Counted from the stretch's first letter, positions 16,651 to 26,044 are shown. The stretch: DNA of 46,558 bases from Flavobacteriaceae bacterium (GCA_013373105.1 JABXIJ010000059.1:1-46558); one strand, 5' to 3'. Numbers and translations are program-made. Notes: generated from the sequence alone by a model not told the origin.

Positions 16651-18750
16651 ATGAAAAAAAATTACTTTTTAATTTTATTATTAACTTTATGTTTTAGCCT
16701 TTTTTCCTTTGGGCAAGACTTAATTATTACAGGAGTTGTAGATGGTTCTCTTAGTGGAGGAACACCTAAAGCACTAGAATTATATGTTGTAAATAATATT
16801 TCAGATTTAAGCATTTATGGTGTAGAAAGCGTAACAAATGGTAATGCTTCAGGTAATGCTCCAGAATTCACATTTCCAGCTGATCAAGTAACAGCAGGAA
16901 CTTTTATTTATATAGAGTCTGTTTCAGGAACAAACCCTACAGCTTTTAATGATTTTTTTGGTTTTAATTCTACATATCAAGATGGAGTATTATCTGTTAA
17001 TGGAGATGATCCAATTAAACTTTATATGAATGGAACAGCAATTGATGTTTTTGGTTCGGTTGGTACAGATGGTACAGGTGAAACGTGGGAGTATATGGAT
17101 GGTTGGGCTTACAGAAAAGATGGTAAAACAGCAAACACTACTTTTACTGATAGTGACTGGACATATAGTGGGCCAAATGCATTAGATAATCAATCTACTA
17201 ATGCATCTGCATCTATACCTTTTCCTGCAGGTACTTATTCTATGACTGCTTCTACAAATCCAAATTTAGCTATAACATCTCCATCAATTAATGAGGTTTT
17301 TCAATCTGTAACTGAAGTTTCAGTTTCAATAGATGTAAATAACTTTACAGTTTCAGGTGATGGTGGAGGAGGTGTTAGTGATAACTCTGGAGATGGTTAT
17401 ATTAAATCAACTTTTGAAACTCAAGGTGGGTCAACAGAAAACAGTAACTTTTTTACAACGACTTTACCAAATATAACTGTAGCTGCTGGTAATACTTACA
17501 CTTTAACTCTTGAATTAGTAGATAACTCAGGTAATTCTTTAAGTACACCAGTTACACAGTCTGTTACTTTTTCTGTTATTTTTCCTTGTGATATTCAATT
17601 AGCAACTATATTAACAACATGTGAAACTTCAACATCTGGTACAGATACATATACAACTAGTATAGATTTTACAGCTGGTAATACTACAACTTATACCATT
17701 ACTGCAAAAGATAGTAATAATAATGATGTTGGTACTATTGGAGGTGATAACCCTAGTACAAGTGCTTCAGGAACTATAACAATTACTGGTGTTCCAGAGG
17801 GAACAGATTTTACAGTAAAAGTAATTGGAGGAACTGGAAGTAGTTGTGATTTAACAAGAAATATTTCTAGCCCAACTTGTTTTCCTCTTCCTATTTTTGA
17901 AGATTTTAGTTATGCAGATGGTAGTTTAACAAATAATCCATTATGGAATGGATTTAGTGGAACTTCTGGGGATTTATTAGTAGAATCTGGTCAAGCAGTG
18001 GTTCAACATGGTACCCCAAGTGAAGATGCACAAATACAATTTGAATCTGTTTCTGGTAATATTTATTATGCTTTAGACTTTACTGTTGTAGATCCAGGAA
18101 ATCCTATTCCAGGAACAGATAATGAGTATTTTGCATTATTTAAAGATAGTGGATTTGGTTATGTTGGACGTTTAGATATAGTACCACCAACAAGTTCAGG
18201 CGATTTTTCAGTAGGTATTGCATCTGATGGTAGTACAGCAGACTCAGTTTGGGCAACAGATCTTTCTTATGGTGTTAAATATAGAGCAACAGTCAAGTAT
18301 GATCAAGTTAATGATATTGCACAACTTTGGATAGACGCTACTTTAGAGACAGATACTTCAATTTTAGGAGCTGATCTTGAAGATCCAGGAAGAACGGTAA
18401 TTGCTTTTGCTCTTAGACAATCAGATTCAGACTTAAATGAAAAAATACTTGTAGATAATTTAAAAATAGGGACCACCTTTTCTGAAACAACATTATCTTC
18501 TAGTGATATTGAAATTCAAGGTTTTGCAATTTATCCAAACCCTGTTACTAATGGTAGACTTTCTATCACTAGCAACAGTTCAGATAATAAGCAAGTTTCA
18601 ATTTTTAATGTTTTAGGTAAAAACGTTTTAAATACTATAATTTCAGGAACTAAAGCAGAGGTGAATACTTCTGGAATTTCTGCAGGAATTTACATTTTAA
18701 AAGTTGTAGAGGGTGGTAAAACAGCAACTTCAAAACTTATTATTAGATAA
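16651..18750 (+). CDS. Secreted lamin-tail-domain protein with T9SS sorting domain
   Basis: A 699-residue exported protein. An N-terminal signal peptide (KKNYFLILLLTLCFSLFSFG) is followed at about residues 24-195 by a lamin-tail domain (IITGVVDGSLSGGTPKALEL, FTFPADQVTAGTFIYI, FFGFNS), a module common in Bacteroidota extracellular nucleases and phosphatases. The middle is Ser/Thr/Gly-rich beta-sandwich-like sequence; a region from about 415 to 610 looks like a jelly-roll. The last 76 residues are a type A T9SS tail: YPNPV, SIFNVLGK, GISAGIYILKV. It would be secreted through the outer membrane and anchored or released. I see no nuclease catalytic domain, so its activity is unknown. It is divergent from the two-component genes and ends at a clear terminator. 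Confidence 0.85.
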   Translation: MKKNYFLILLLTLCFSLFSFGQDLIITGVVDGSLSGGTPKALELYVVNNISDLSIYGVESVTNGNASGNAPEFTFPADQVTAGTFIYIESVSGTNPTAFNDFFGFNSTYQDGVLSVNGDDPIKLYMNGTAIDVFGSVGTDGTGETWEYMDGWAYRKDGKTANTTFTDSDWTYSGPNALDNQSTNASASIPFPAGTYSMTASTNPNLAITSPSINEVFQSVTEVSVSIDVNNFTVSGDGGGGVSDNSGDGYIKSTFETQGGSTENSNFFTTTLPNITVAAGNTYTLTLELVDNSGNSLSTPVTQSVTFSVIFPCDIQLATILTTCETSTSGTDTYTTSIDFTAGNTTTYTITAKDSNNNDVGTIGGDNPSTSASGTITITGVPEGTDFTVKVIGGTGSSCDLTRNISSPTCFPLPIFEDFSYADGSLTNNPLWNGFSGTSGDLLVESGQAVVQHGTPSEDAQIQFESVSGNIYYALDFTVVDPGNPIPGTDNEYFALFKDSGFGYVGRLDIVPPTSSGDFSVGIASDGSTADSVWATDLSYGVKYRATVKYDQVNDIAQLWIDATLETDTSILGADLEDPGRTVIAFALRQSDSDLNEKILVDNLKIGTTFSETTLSSSDIEIQGFAIYPNPVTNGRLSITSNSSDNKQVSIFNVLGKNVLNTIISGTKAEVNTSGISAGIYILKVVEGGKTATSKLIIR

Positions 18751-18770
18751 TATTTTTTACATATTTTAAT

Positions 18771-18800
18771 AAAAGCTCTGAATTTTCAGAGCTTTTTTTT
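18771..18800 (+). terminator. Intrinsic terminator after the lamin-tail gene
   Basis: An 11-12 bp hairpin (arm AAAAGCTCTGAA, matching TTCAGAGCTTTT) with a very short loop, followed by a run of T. It lies 20 bases past the stop codon. Confidence 0.9.
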
Positions 18801-18823
18801 ATTTTTAAATCAAAATAAATGCT

Positions 18824-19540
18824 ATGAATTTTAAAAAGAAGTTATCAGATATCTTGTTTTTAGATATAGAAACTGTACCACAAAAAGAACATTGGGAAAA
18901 TTTATCATCTAAAGAAAAAGAACTCTTTAGTCAAAAAACTCAATATCAAAGAAAAGATGAAATTACTGCTGAAGATTTTTATGAGAGAGCTGGTATTTGG
19001 GCAGAATTTGGTAAAATTATTTGTATTTCAGTTGGCTTTTTTACAGGTTTAGAAGAGAATAAAATGTTCAGAGTCAAATCTTTTTTTGGCTATGATGAGC
19101 ATAAAATATTATCTGAATTTAAAGAGTTGTTAGAATCTCATTTTTCTAAGAATCAACATGTTTTATGTGCTCATAATGGAAAAGAATTCGATTTTCCTTT
19201 TATAGCAAGAAGAATGATAATTCATCAAATTGTTTTACCTAAAAAGTTAAATTTATTTGGTAAAAAACCATGGGAAGTTCCTCATTTAGACACTTTAGAA
19301 CTTTGGAAATTTGGCGATTACAAGCATTATACTTCCCTAAAATTATTAACTTATGTTCTTGGTATACCCTCACCAAAAGTAGATATAGAAGGAAGTGAAG
19401 TTGCTCAGGTTTATTACAAAGAAAAAGACCTTAAAAGAATTGTAAAGTATTGTGAAAGAGATACTATTGCTGTAGCTCAAATAATTCTTAAATTAAATAA
19501 TCAAGAGTTATTAAAAGATTCCCAAATAGTAAGTGTTTAA
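18824..19540 (+). CDS. DEDDy 3'-5' exonuclease (PolB-exonuclease-like)
   Basis: A 238-residue RNase H-fold exonuclease of the predicted 3'-5' exonuclease related to the PolB exonuclease domain. All four acidic positions are visible: D14 and E16 in FLDIETVP, D123 in HNGKEFDFPFI, and Y209/D213 in KYCERDTIA, the last giving the DEDDy class. It probably trims DNA or RNA 3' ends in the cytoplasm; the physiological substrate is unknown. The length suits a stand-alone exonuclease without polymerase. Its TAA overlaps the stop codon of the convergent ABC-F gene by 4 bases (TTAA). Confidence 0.86.
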   Translation: MNFKKKLSDILFLDIETVPQKEHWENLSSKEKELFSQKTQYQRKDEITAEDFYERAGIWAEFGKIICISVGFFTGLEENKMFRVKSFFGYDEHKILSEFKELLESHFSKNQHVLCAHNGKEFDFPFIARRMIIHQIVLPKKLNLFGKKPWEVPHLDTLELWKFGDYKHYTSLKLLTYVLGIPSPKVDIEGSEVAQVYYKEKDLKRIVKYCERDTIAVAQIILKLNNQELLKDSQIVSV

Positions 19541-21411
19541 TGGTCTTCTAACTTTAAAGATAATTCTAACCAACGTTCTTCTTTTTCTTCTAAAGAATCA
19601 ATAATCTGTTGTAATTCTTCAGATTTTTTAGCAATATCTTCTGGATTAATTACAACATTTAAAAACTGTTTTTCAATTCTTAGTTTTTGATTCTGTAATC
19701 GTTGAATATCATCTTCTAAAGCACCAAACTCTCTTTTTTCATTATAACTCAAACCTTTTTTAGGTTTTTCATCTTCTGTGTTAATTTTTGAATTTTGGTC
19801 TTTAACTGGTTCTTGATTTTCTAAATAAGGATCTGAATCTTCATAATTTCTAAAATCTGAATAATTACCAGGAAATTGCTCTACTATACCCTTACCTCTA
19901 AAGACAAAAAGTGAATCTACAATTTTATCCATAAAATACCTGTCATGAGAAACCACCATAAGGTTTCCAGGAAAATCTAATAAGAAATTTTCAAGAACAT
20001 TTAAAGTAACTACGTCTAAATCGTTTGTAGGTTCATCTAAAATTAAAAAATTTGGATTTTGTATTAATACAGCACATAAATACAAGCGTTTTTGCTCACC
20101 ACCAGACAACTTCTCTACAAAATCGTATTGCTTCTTTTTATCAAATAAAAAACGTTCTAAAAGTTGTGCTGCAGAAATTTTTCTTCCTTTTGTTAAAGGA
20201 ATAAACTCGCCAAATTCTTTAATGACTTCAATTACTTTTTGTCCCTCTTTTATACTAATTCCTTTTTGAGTGTAATAACCAAATTTTATTGTATCTCCAA
20301 CAATAACTTTACCACCATCAATAGGAATTTTTTGAGTAATAATATTTAAAAATGAAGATTTTCCTGTACCATTTTTACCTATTATTCCAATACGCTCACC
20401 ACGTTTAAAAACATAATCAAAACCATTTAATATAAGTTTGTCACCAAAAGATTTTTGCAGCTTATGAAGCTCTAAAACTTTGCTTCCTAAACGCTCCATA
20501 TTTATTTCTAATTGAATTTTATGATCTTTTCTTCGCTGATGAGCTTTTTTCTTAATTTCAGAGAAATCATCTATTCTAGATTTAGATTTTGTAGTTCTGG
20601 CTTTAGGCTGTCTACGCATCCAATCTAACTCTTTTTTATAAAGACTTTTAGCTTTACTTAAGTTAGTTGCTTCTAAAGCTAAACGTTCTTCTTTATTTTG
20701 TAAGTAATAGGAATAATTTCCTTTGTATTTGTAGAGATTACCATTATCTAATTCTAAAATTTCATCACATACTCGCTCTAAAAAATAACGATCGTGAGTA
20801 ACCATAAACAGTGTAATTTTTTCTTTAGCAAAAAAGTCTTCTAACCATTCTATCATCTCTAAATCTAAATGGTTAGTTGGCTCATCTAGAATTAACAAAT
20901 CTGGTTTAGAAATTAATAAAATTGCTAATGATAATCTTTTACGTTGTCCACCAGAAAGTGAATTAACTTTTTGATTAAGGTTCTCTAGTTTTAATTTCGA
21001 TAAAATTTGTTTGTATTGAGTTTCAAAATCCCAAGCATTGTGTTGTTCCATTAAATCAAAAGCTGTTTGATAACGTTCTGTATCTTCTGGATTTTCTATT
21101 GCCTTTTCATATTGATTTATTATTGAAAGTAGCTTATTATCTGTATTAAAAATAGATTCTTCTACAGTTAAGTTTGCATCTAAATTATCTTTTTGTGCTA
21201 GATAAGCGATTGTAATATTTTTACGTTGTACAACTTGGCCTGAATCTGGTGAATCTAAACCTGCAATAATGTTTAATATAGAGGTTTTACCCGAACCATT
21301 TTTTGCCACAAAAGCAATTTTTTGATCTTTATTTATTCCAAAAGAGATGTTTTCAAACAACACTCTTTCTCCATAAGATTTCGCAATATTTTCTACTGAA
21401 ATATAATTCAC
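19537..21411 (-). CDS. uup: ABC-F ATPase, Uup type
   Basis: A 624-residue soluble protein with two ABC ATPase domains and no membrane segment. Domain 1 has NGSGKTS (about 38-44), LSGGQRKRLSLA and LLILDEPTNHLDL; domain 2 has GKNGTGKSS, LSGGEQKRLYLC and DEPTNDLDV. The basic linker (RRQPKARTTKSKSR) matches the P-site tRNA-interaction motif region of ABC-F proteins. A charged coiled-coil tail of about 85 residues (from roughly 540) is the Uup hallmark. Uup proteins act on ribosomes and affect DNA stability. In domain 1 the first Walker A glycine is replaced by alanine (AKNGSGKT). It diverges from the nucleotidyltransferase operon across 128 bases. Confidence 0.92.
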   Translation of the reverse strand: MNYISVENIAKSYGERVLFENISFGINKDQKIAFVAKNGSGKTSILNIIAGLDSPDSGQVVQRKNITIAYLAQKDNLDANLTVEESIFNTDNKLLSIINQYEKAIENPEDTERYQTAFDLMEQHNAWDFETQYKQILSKLKLENLNQKVNSLSGGQRKRLSLAILLISKPDLLILDEPTNHLDLEMIEWLEDFFAKEKITLFMVTHDRYFLERVCDEILELDNGNLYKYKGNYSYYLQNKEERLALEATNLSKAKSLYKKELDWMRRQPKARTTKSKSRIDDFSEIKKKAHQRRKDHKIQLEINMERLGSKVLELHKLQKSFGDKLILNGFDYVFKRGERIGIIGKNGTGKSSFLNIITQKIPIDGGKVIVGDTIKFGYYTQKGISIKEGQKVIEVIKEFGEFIPLTKGRKISAAQLLERFLFDKKKQYDFVEKLSGGEQKRLYLCAVLIQNPNFLILDEPTNDLDVVTLNVLENFLLDFPGNLMVVSHDRYFMDKIVDSLFVFRGKGIVEQFPGNYSDFRNYEDSDPYLENQEPVKDQNSKINTEDEKPKKGLSYNEKREFGALEDDIQRLQNQKLRIEKQFLNVVINPEDIAKKSEELQQIIDSLEEKEERWLELSLKLEDH

Positions 21412-21539
21412 AATAACTCTTAAAATTTAAACAAAGAAACGAAAAAATAAGTGAGAAACTCTTACATTTTAAATCATTAAATCTCCTTTTAAAATCACTA
21501 GATTAATGCTATCTTGCAGCTTAAACAAAAAAGATTTAT

Positions 21540-22556
21540 ATGAAGATTATTGTACCTATGGCAGGTATTGGGTCGCGTTTAAGACCTCACACACTTACAG
21601 TGCCAAAACCACTTACTGTTATTGCAGGAAAACCTATTGTACAACGTTTAGTAGAAGATATTGCTTCTGTAATTAATGAAAAGATAGATGAAATTGCTTT
21701 TGTAATAGGTCCAACATCTAAAGGGTTTCCAACAGATACAGAAGATAAATTGTTAAAAATTGCCAAAGAATTAGGTGCAAAAGGTTCTGTTTATGTACAA
21801 GAGCAAGCATTAGGTACTGCTCATGCAATTTATTGTGCAAAAGAATCGTTGAGTGGGCCTTGTGTTGTAGCTTATGCAGATACTTTATTTAAAGCAGATT
21901 TTAAGCTAGATGCAAATGCAGATGGAGCAATTTGGGTGAAACAGGTTGATAATCCTAGTGCTTTTGGAGTTATTAAATTAGAAGATGATTTTATTAAAGA
22001 TTTTATAGAAAAGCCAAAAGAATTTGTTTCTGATTTAGCTATAATTGGTATTTATTATTTTAAAAGTGGAGAAAAACTTTTAGAAGAAATTCAGTATTTA
22101 ATTGATAATGACTTAAAAGAAAATAATGAATATCAATTAACTAACGTTTTAGAATCATTAAAACAACAAGGTGCAAAATTTGTACCTGGTAAAGTGAATA
22201 CTTGGATGGATTGTGGGAAAAAAGATCCAACAGTTGAAACCAATAAAATTATTTTAGGATTTGAACAAAAAGATGGGAATAATTTAGTGTCTAAAGATGT
22301 TGTATTAGAAAACTCAGAGATAATTCAACCATGTTTTATTGGTAAAAATGTGGTGTTAAAAAACACAAAAGTTGGACCTTATGTTTCTATTGGTGAAAAT
22401 AGTGTAGTTGAAAATTCTACTATTGTAAATTCTTTAATTCAAACAAACGTTACTATTTCAAATGCTAATTTAGATAATGCAATGATTGGCAATTATGCAA
22501 AGTATAATGGTAATTATACCTCTGTTAGTATTGGGGATTATACTGAATTAACCTAA
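21540..22556 (+). CDS. Sugar-phosphate nucleotidyltransferase with beta-helix tail
   Basis: A 338-residue two-domain enzyme. The N-terminal pyrophosphorylase domain opens VPMAGIGSRLRPHTLTVPKPL, with serine in place of the usual threonine of GxGTR; YADTLF supplies the metal Asp, and IEKPK and WMDCGKK follow. The last about 90 residues (KDVVLENSEIIQ, IGKNVVLKN, IGENSVVENSTI) form a left-handed beta-helix as in GlmU-like proteins. It should activate a hexose-1-phosphate; the sugar is not identifiable, and glucose or an amino sugar is possible. It leads a four-gene operon of envelope genes, with its stop overlapping the next ATG (TAATG). Confidence 0.88.
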   Translation: MKIIVPMAGIGSRLRPHTLTVPKPLTVIAGKPIVQRLVEDIASVINEKIDEIAFVIGPTSKGFPTDTEDKLLKIAKELGAKGSVYVQEQALGTAHAIYCAKESLSGPCVVAYADTLFKADFKLDANADGAIWVKQVDNPSAFGVIKLEDDFIKDFIEKPKEFVSDLAIIGIYYFKSGEKLLEEIQYLIDNDLKENNEYQLTNVLESLKQQGAKFVPGKVNTWMDCGKKDPTVETNKIILGFEQKDGNNLVSKDVVLENSEIIQPCFIGKNVVLKNTKVGPYVSIGENSVVENSTIVNSLIQTNVTISNANLDNAMIGNYAKYNGNYTSVSIGDYTELT

Positions 22557-23536
22557 TGATATTTAGAAAAAAGATAGCATATTATAGATTTGAGCATCAT
22601 AGAAATACAATTATAATGATGCTCTTTTCACTATTCTTTTTTTTTATTTCATCAAGTAATTTTGCACAGGACAGTATACCAGAAAAAGAAGACTTAACAG
22701 AAGCTGCAGAATTAAAATTTCAAGAATTTTTTTTTAATGCTTTATCTCAAAAAGCTATAGGAAATTATTCAAAAGCTATTGAATTATTAGAGAATTGTAA
22801 TCAAATTCTTCCTAATAACAAAACTGTATATTTTGAGTTTTCTAAAAACTACTTAGAGTTAAATAATACTCAACTTGCCAAGGAATATATAGATAGAGCT
22901 ATTGCTAAAGACGAGGCAAATATTTGGATGCTAAAACATCTTATAGCTATTTATGTAAAGCATAGAAATTACAATGCAGCAATTGATACACAGAAAAAAG
23001 TTATTGCATTAAACCCAAAAGAGAAACCTTATTTAATTCGTTTGTATTTGTACAATAGAGATTATAAAGAAGCTGTAGATTTAATGAATGTGCTTGAAAA
23101 GGAAAATGCACTTTCATCTAATTTAAAAATGTTAAAGAAGAGTTTAGAGGCTAGAAAAGATTTAAGTCAGAATACTGTAAAAGTTACAGATATAAACTCT
23201 TTAATGGCTGATTTTGAAAAAAATAAAACCTATAAAGTTTTAGATGATATTTTAAAAAAATCATCAAACAATATCAATATTTTATTAAAGTACAGTAGTT
23301 TAGGAATAGAGTTGTATCCTGCTCAAGCATATCTATACCTTGTAAAAGCTAAGGTTTTAAACAATCAAAAAAAATATAAAGAAGCTATAAACGTTTTACA
23401 AAATGGTATTGATTTTGTTTTAGAAATTTCTATGGAAATTGATTTCTTTAAAGAGTTTGCTAAAGCTTACAATGGATTAGGAAATATAAAGGAAGAAAAG
23501 AAGTACAATGCTAAAATCCAAAAATTAAAGAGTTAA
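22556..23536 (+). CDS. Exported TPR-repeat protein
   Basis: A 326-residue protein with an N-terminal hydrophobic segment (LFSLFFFFISSSNFAQ, ending near residue 38) that fits a signal peptide, and TPR helices over most of the rest (for example AIGNYSKAIELLENCNQILP, NYNAAIDTQKKVIALNPKEK, YKEAINVLQNGIDF). TPRs mediate protein-protein contacts, here probably in the periplasm. The start at 22556 overlaps the preceding stop; an ATG at 22616 would give a shorter signal peptide without basic residues, so the upstream start was kept. It stands 3 bases before the lipoprotein gene and is likely to work with the envelope proteins of this operon. Its partner is unknown. Confidence 0.82.
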   Translation: MIFRKKIAYYRFEHHRNTIIMMLFSLFFFFISSSNFAQDSIPEKEDLTEAAELKFQEFFFNALSQKAIGNYSKAIELLENCNQILPNNKTVYFEFSKNYLELNNTQLAKEYIDRAIAKDEANIWMLKHLIAIYVKHRNYNAAIDTQKKVIALNPKEKPYLIRLYLYNRDYKEAVDLMNVLEKENALSSNLKMLKKSLEARKDLSQNTVKVTDINSLMADFEKNKTYKVLDDILKKSSNNINILLKYSSLGIELYPAQAYLYLVKAKVLNNQKKYKEAINVLQNGIDFVLEISMEIDFFKEFAKAYNGLGNIKEEKKYNAKIQKLKS

Positions 23537-23539
23537 TAG

Positions 23540-24310
23540 ATGAAGCTTCTAAAAATTATACCCTTTTTTATACTAGTTTGCTTTTCTTGTAAATCAAAAA
23601 ATAATATGATTGATGCAAATGCTATAGCAAAAAACATGTCTGCCAAAAAAATTGCTAGAAAGCATAATGCAGCCAATTTTAATAAAGAAAGTTTAGATTC
23701 TAAATTAAAAGTTAATTTTAATAATGGTAATACTAAACAGAGTTTATCGGTTCAACTTAAAATAAAAAAAGATGAGGTTATTTACCTAAGAGGAACCAAA
23801 CTCATTACAGTATTTAAAGCTAAAATTACCCCAACTTCCGTTAGTTACTACTCACCAATTGCGAAACATTATTTTGAAGGTGATTTTTCTATGATTAAAG
23901 AATTACTTGGTGTAGAAATTAATTTTGAACAATTACAAAATTTGTTTTTAGGGCAATCATTTGAAAACTTATTGGATGAAAAACAAAATGTCTCTATAGT
24001 TGCAAACTCATATATTTTAAGTCCAGAAATACAAAATGCTTTATACGATATTTTCTTTTCTATAAACCCATCTCATTTTAAGTTAAATAATCAACGAATA
24101 GTAAATCAAGAAAAAAACTTGAGTTTAGATATTTTTTACCCCTCTTATAATGTTGTAGAAAATGTAATTTTACCATCGAAAATAAATGTTATTGCTAAGA
24201 ATAGTAAGCGAACTACAACTATAGATTTAGAATATAGATCTGTAGAATTTAATACAGATATTTTTATGTCTTTTAAAATTCCAAATGGATATAAAAGGTT
24301 AGATTTTTGA
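23540..24310 (+). CDS. DUF4292 lipoprotein, LolB-like features
   Basis: A 256-residue predicted lipoprotein: hydrophobic signal then VCFSCKSK with C17 as the likely lipidated cysteine. The body matches DUF4292, common in Bacteroidota. The order of elements (an amphipathic strand-rich start SLDSKLKVNF, KKDEVIYLRG, then ELLGVEINFEQLQNLFLGQ) resembles LolB/LolA-fold proteins, where the same block reads as a loop plus the lining of a hydrophobic cavity; this structural link is my inference. If right, it could receive lipoproteins or other lipids at the outer membrane. Its TGA overlaps the EnvC-like gene's ATG by one base. Confidence 0.8.
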   Translation: MKLLKIIPFFILVCFSCKSKNNMIDANAIAKNMSAKKIARKHNAANFNKESLDSKLKVNFNNGNTKQSLSVQLKIKKDEVIYLRGTKLITVFKAKITPTSVSYYSPIAKHYFEGDFSMIKELLGVEINFEQLQNLFLGQSFENLLDEKQNVSIVANSYILSPEIQNALYDIFFSINPSHFKLNNQRIVNQEKNLSLDIFYPSYNVVENVILPSKINVIAKNSKRTTTIDLEYRSVEFNTDIFMSFKIPNGYKRLDF

Positions 24311-25533
24311 TGGCAAGAACACTAAAGCATATCATTTTTAGTTTCTTTTTGTTGGTAAGTTTCTTTGGAGTTTCTCAAACTAAAAGAGAGTTAGAAAAAC
24401 AACGAAAACAGTATAAACAAGAAATAAACCAACTTAATAAACTCCTTTTTTCTGAAGAGAAAAAAGAAAAGAATGCTTTAGATGAGCTAGATGATCTTAG
24501 GCAAAAAATTAACTTAAGAAATAAATTACTTTCAACTATTGAAAACGAGTCGAATTTATTATCAAGAAACATAGATAAAAACACAAATAACTTAAAAACA
24601 CTTAACGCTAATTTGGCATCATTAAAAGAAGATTATGCAGATATGATTTACAAATCATATAAAAGTAAATCTCAACAAAGTAAATTAATGTTTTTATTGT
24701 CTTCACAAAATTTTTATCAAGCATACAAACGTTTAGAGTATATGAAGCAGTATGCAAAATTTAGAAAAAATCAAGGTTTAGAAATAGAAAAACAAACGGT
24801 TAATATCGAAAGTGTAATAGACTCTTTAAAAATTTTGAAAGAAGAAAAAGATACTTTATTTGTTTTTCAGGAAAACCAAAAGAAAGCTTTAGAAAAAGAC
24901 AAGAAAGCCCAAGAAGTATTAATTAGTAAAATAAAACGAAGAGAATCTAAATATAGAAGAGATTTACGCGATAAAATTAAAGCAGAAAAATTAGTTGCTG
25001 CTAGAATTGATAAGTTAATTAAAGAAGAGATTGCAAAGGCTAATAATAGTATTAAAAACAAACCAAAATCAGCTAAAAGTAATGAGTTTATTTTAAGTCC
25101 AGAAGCTAAGGCACTAGCTGCTAATTTTGAATCGAACAAAGGAAAATTACCTTGGCCAATTCAACAAGGGCTAATAACCAGAAAATTTGGGGTACAACCA
25201 CACCCAACTTTTCCAGGAATTACTATAAATAGTACAGGATTACATTTTGTAACTGCTAAAGAAAGTGATGCAGAAGCAATTTTTGACGGAGAAGTTTTAA
25301 ACGTTTTAGTAGATGCATCAGGAAAGAAAAATGTAATGATAAGACATGGAAATTACATATCATCTTATAATAAATTAGCTAGCTCTTATGTTAAAAAAGG
25401 CGATAAAATTAAAACAGGCCAAAAGCTAGGAAAGATTTATACAGATAAAGTTTCTAAAGAAACAACCTTAGTCTTTTCATTATTTAAAAACACAAAAAGA
25501 TTAAATCCTGCTACTTGGATTTTAAAACGCTAA
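24310..25533 (+). CDS. EnvC-like murein hydrolase activator (degenerate LytM)
   Basis: A 407-residue exported protein: signal peptide (HIIFSFFLLVSFFGVSQ), a long coiled coil (about 25-225), a lysine-rich linker and a C-terminal M23/LytM domain (about 275-405). The zinc and catalytic positions of active LytM enzymes appear lost: the HxGxD block reads STGLHFV, the later His of YAHLS reads YNKLA, and the final HxH reads TLVFSLF. This matches EnvC/NlpD-type proteins that activate amidases rather than cut peptidoglycan. A TTG one codon upstream was rejected in favour of the ATG. It ends the envelope operon, 7 bases from the convergent MscS-like gene. Confidence 0.86.
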   Translation: MARTLKHIIFSFFLLVSFFGVSQTKRELEKQRKQYKQEINQLNKLLFSEEKKEKNALDELDDLRQKINLRNKLLSTIENESNLLSRNIDKNTNNLKTLNANLASLKEDYADMIYKSYKSKSQQSKLMFLLSSQNFYQAYKRLEYMKQYAKFRKNQGLEIEKQTVNIESVIDSLKILKEEKDTLFVFQENQKKALEKDKKAQEVLISKIKRRESKYRRDLRDKIKAEKLVAARIDKLIKEEIAKANNSIKNKPKSAKSNEFILSPEAKALAANFESNKGKLPWPIQQGLITRKFGVQPHPTFPGITINSTGLHFVTAKESDAEAIFDGEVLNVLVDASGKKNVMIRHGNYISSYNKLASSYVKKGDKIKTGQKLGKIYTDKVSKETTLVFSLFKNTKRLNPATWILKR

Positions 25534-25540
25534 ACTTCTT

Positions 25541-26038
25541 TTAATTTTCAGAAAAAAAACGAATATTCTTTTGTAGAATAATAGCGTTTGGTATGGTAAT
25601 TAACTCATTTTCATCGGTTTTTAAAGTAATGAAAAACGCATCAATATCTTTAATTTCACCAGTAATATCATTGTCTTTTTCTAGAATGGTTATACTATCT
25701 CCAATTTTTACAGGATAGTTTATATACAGTATTAAACCAGCAGTAATATTTGATAAAATAGACCATTGTGCAAAAAAAGCAATACCTAAAATGGTTAAAA
25801 ATGAAGAGATGTAAACTAATAATTGTTTTTCATCAACCCCCCAAATAAATGCAATAAACACAATTAATGTACTGTAAATTAAAATTGTAACTATTTTGTT
25901 GGTTACAAGAATTCTAGCTTGTTGAAAACCAAATTTCTTTTGAATCTTTTTTAGAGATCCAGTGACTAACATTCGTGTTATAAAGGCTATAATCAATAAA
26001 GCTATAGACCAAATTATTTTGTATTGGTTAAATTCCAT
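25541..26038 (-). CDS. Small MscS-family channel protein
   Basis: A 165-residue membrane protein with three hydrophobic helices (about 7-26, 48-67 and 72-105) followed by the MscS beta domain signature (NITAGLILYINYPVKIGDSI, then DITGEIKDIDAFFITLKT and ITIPNAIIL). It lacks the large C-terminal alpha/beta cage of full-length MscS and ends soon after the beta domain, a compact form frequent in Bacteroidota. The third helix before NITAG would line the pore. A role in osmotic pressure release is expected from the family. It follows the thioesterase gene by 6 bases and is probably co-transcribed with it. Confidence 0.86.
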   Translation of the reverse strand: MEFNQYKIIWSIALLIIAFITRMLVTGSLKKIQKKFGFQQARILVTNKIVTILIYSTLIVFIAFIWGVDEKQLLVYISSFLTILGIAFFAQWSILSNITAGLILYINYPVKIGDSITILEKDNDITGEIKDIDAFFITLKTDENELITIPNAIILQKNIRFFSEN

Positions 26039-26044
26039 ATAGAT

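Noticed and set aside
22616..23536. Shorter start (ATG 22616) for the TPR protein
   Set aside because: It would give a signal peptide without positive residues and lose the stop-start overlap; it remains possible but less likely.
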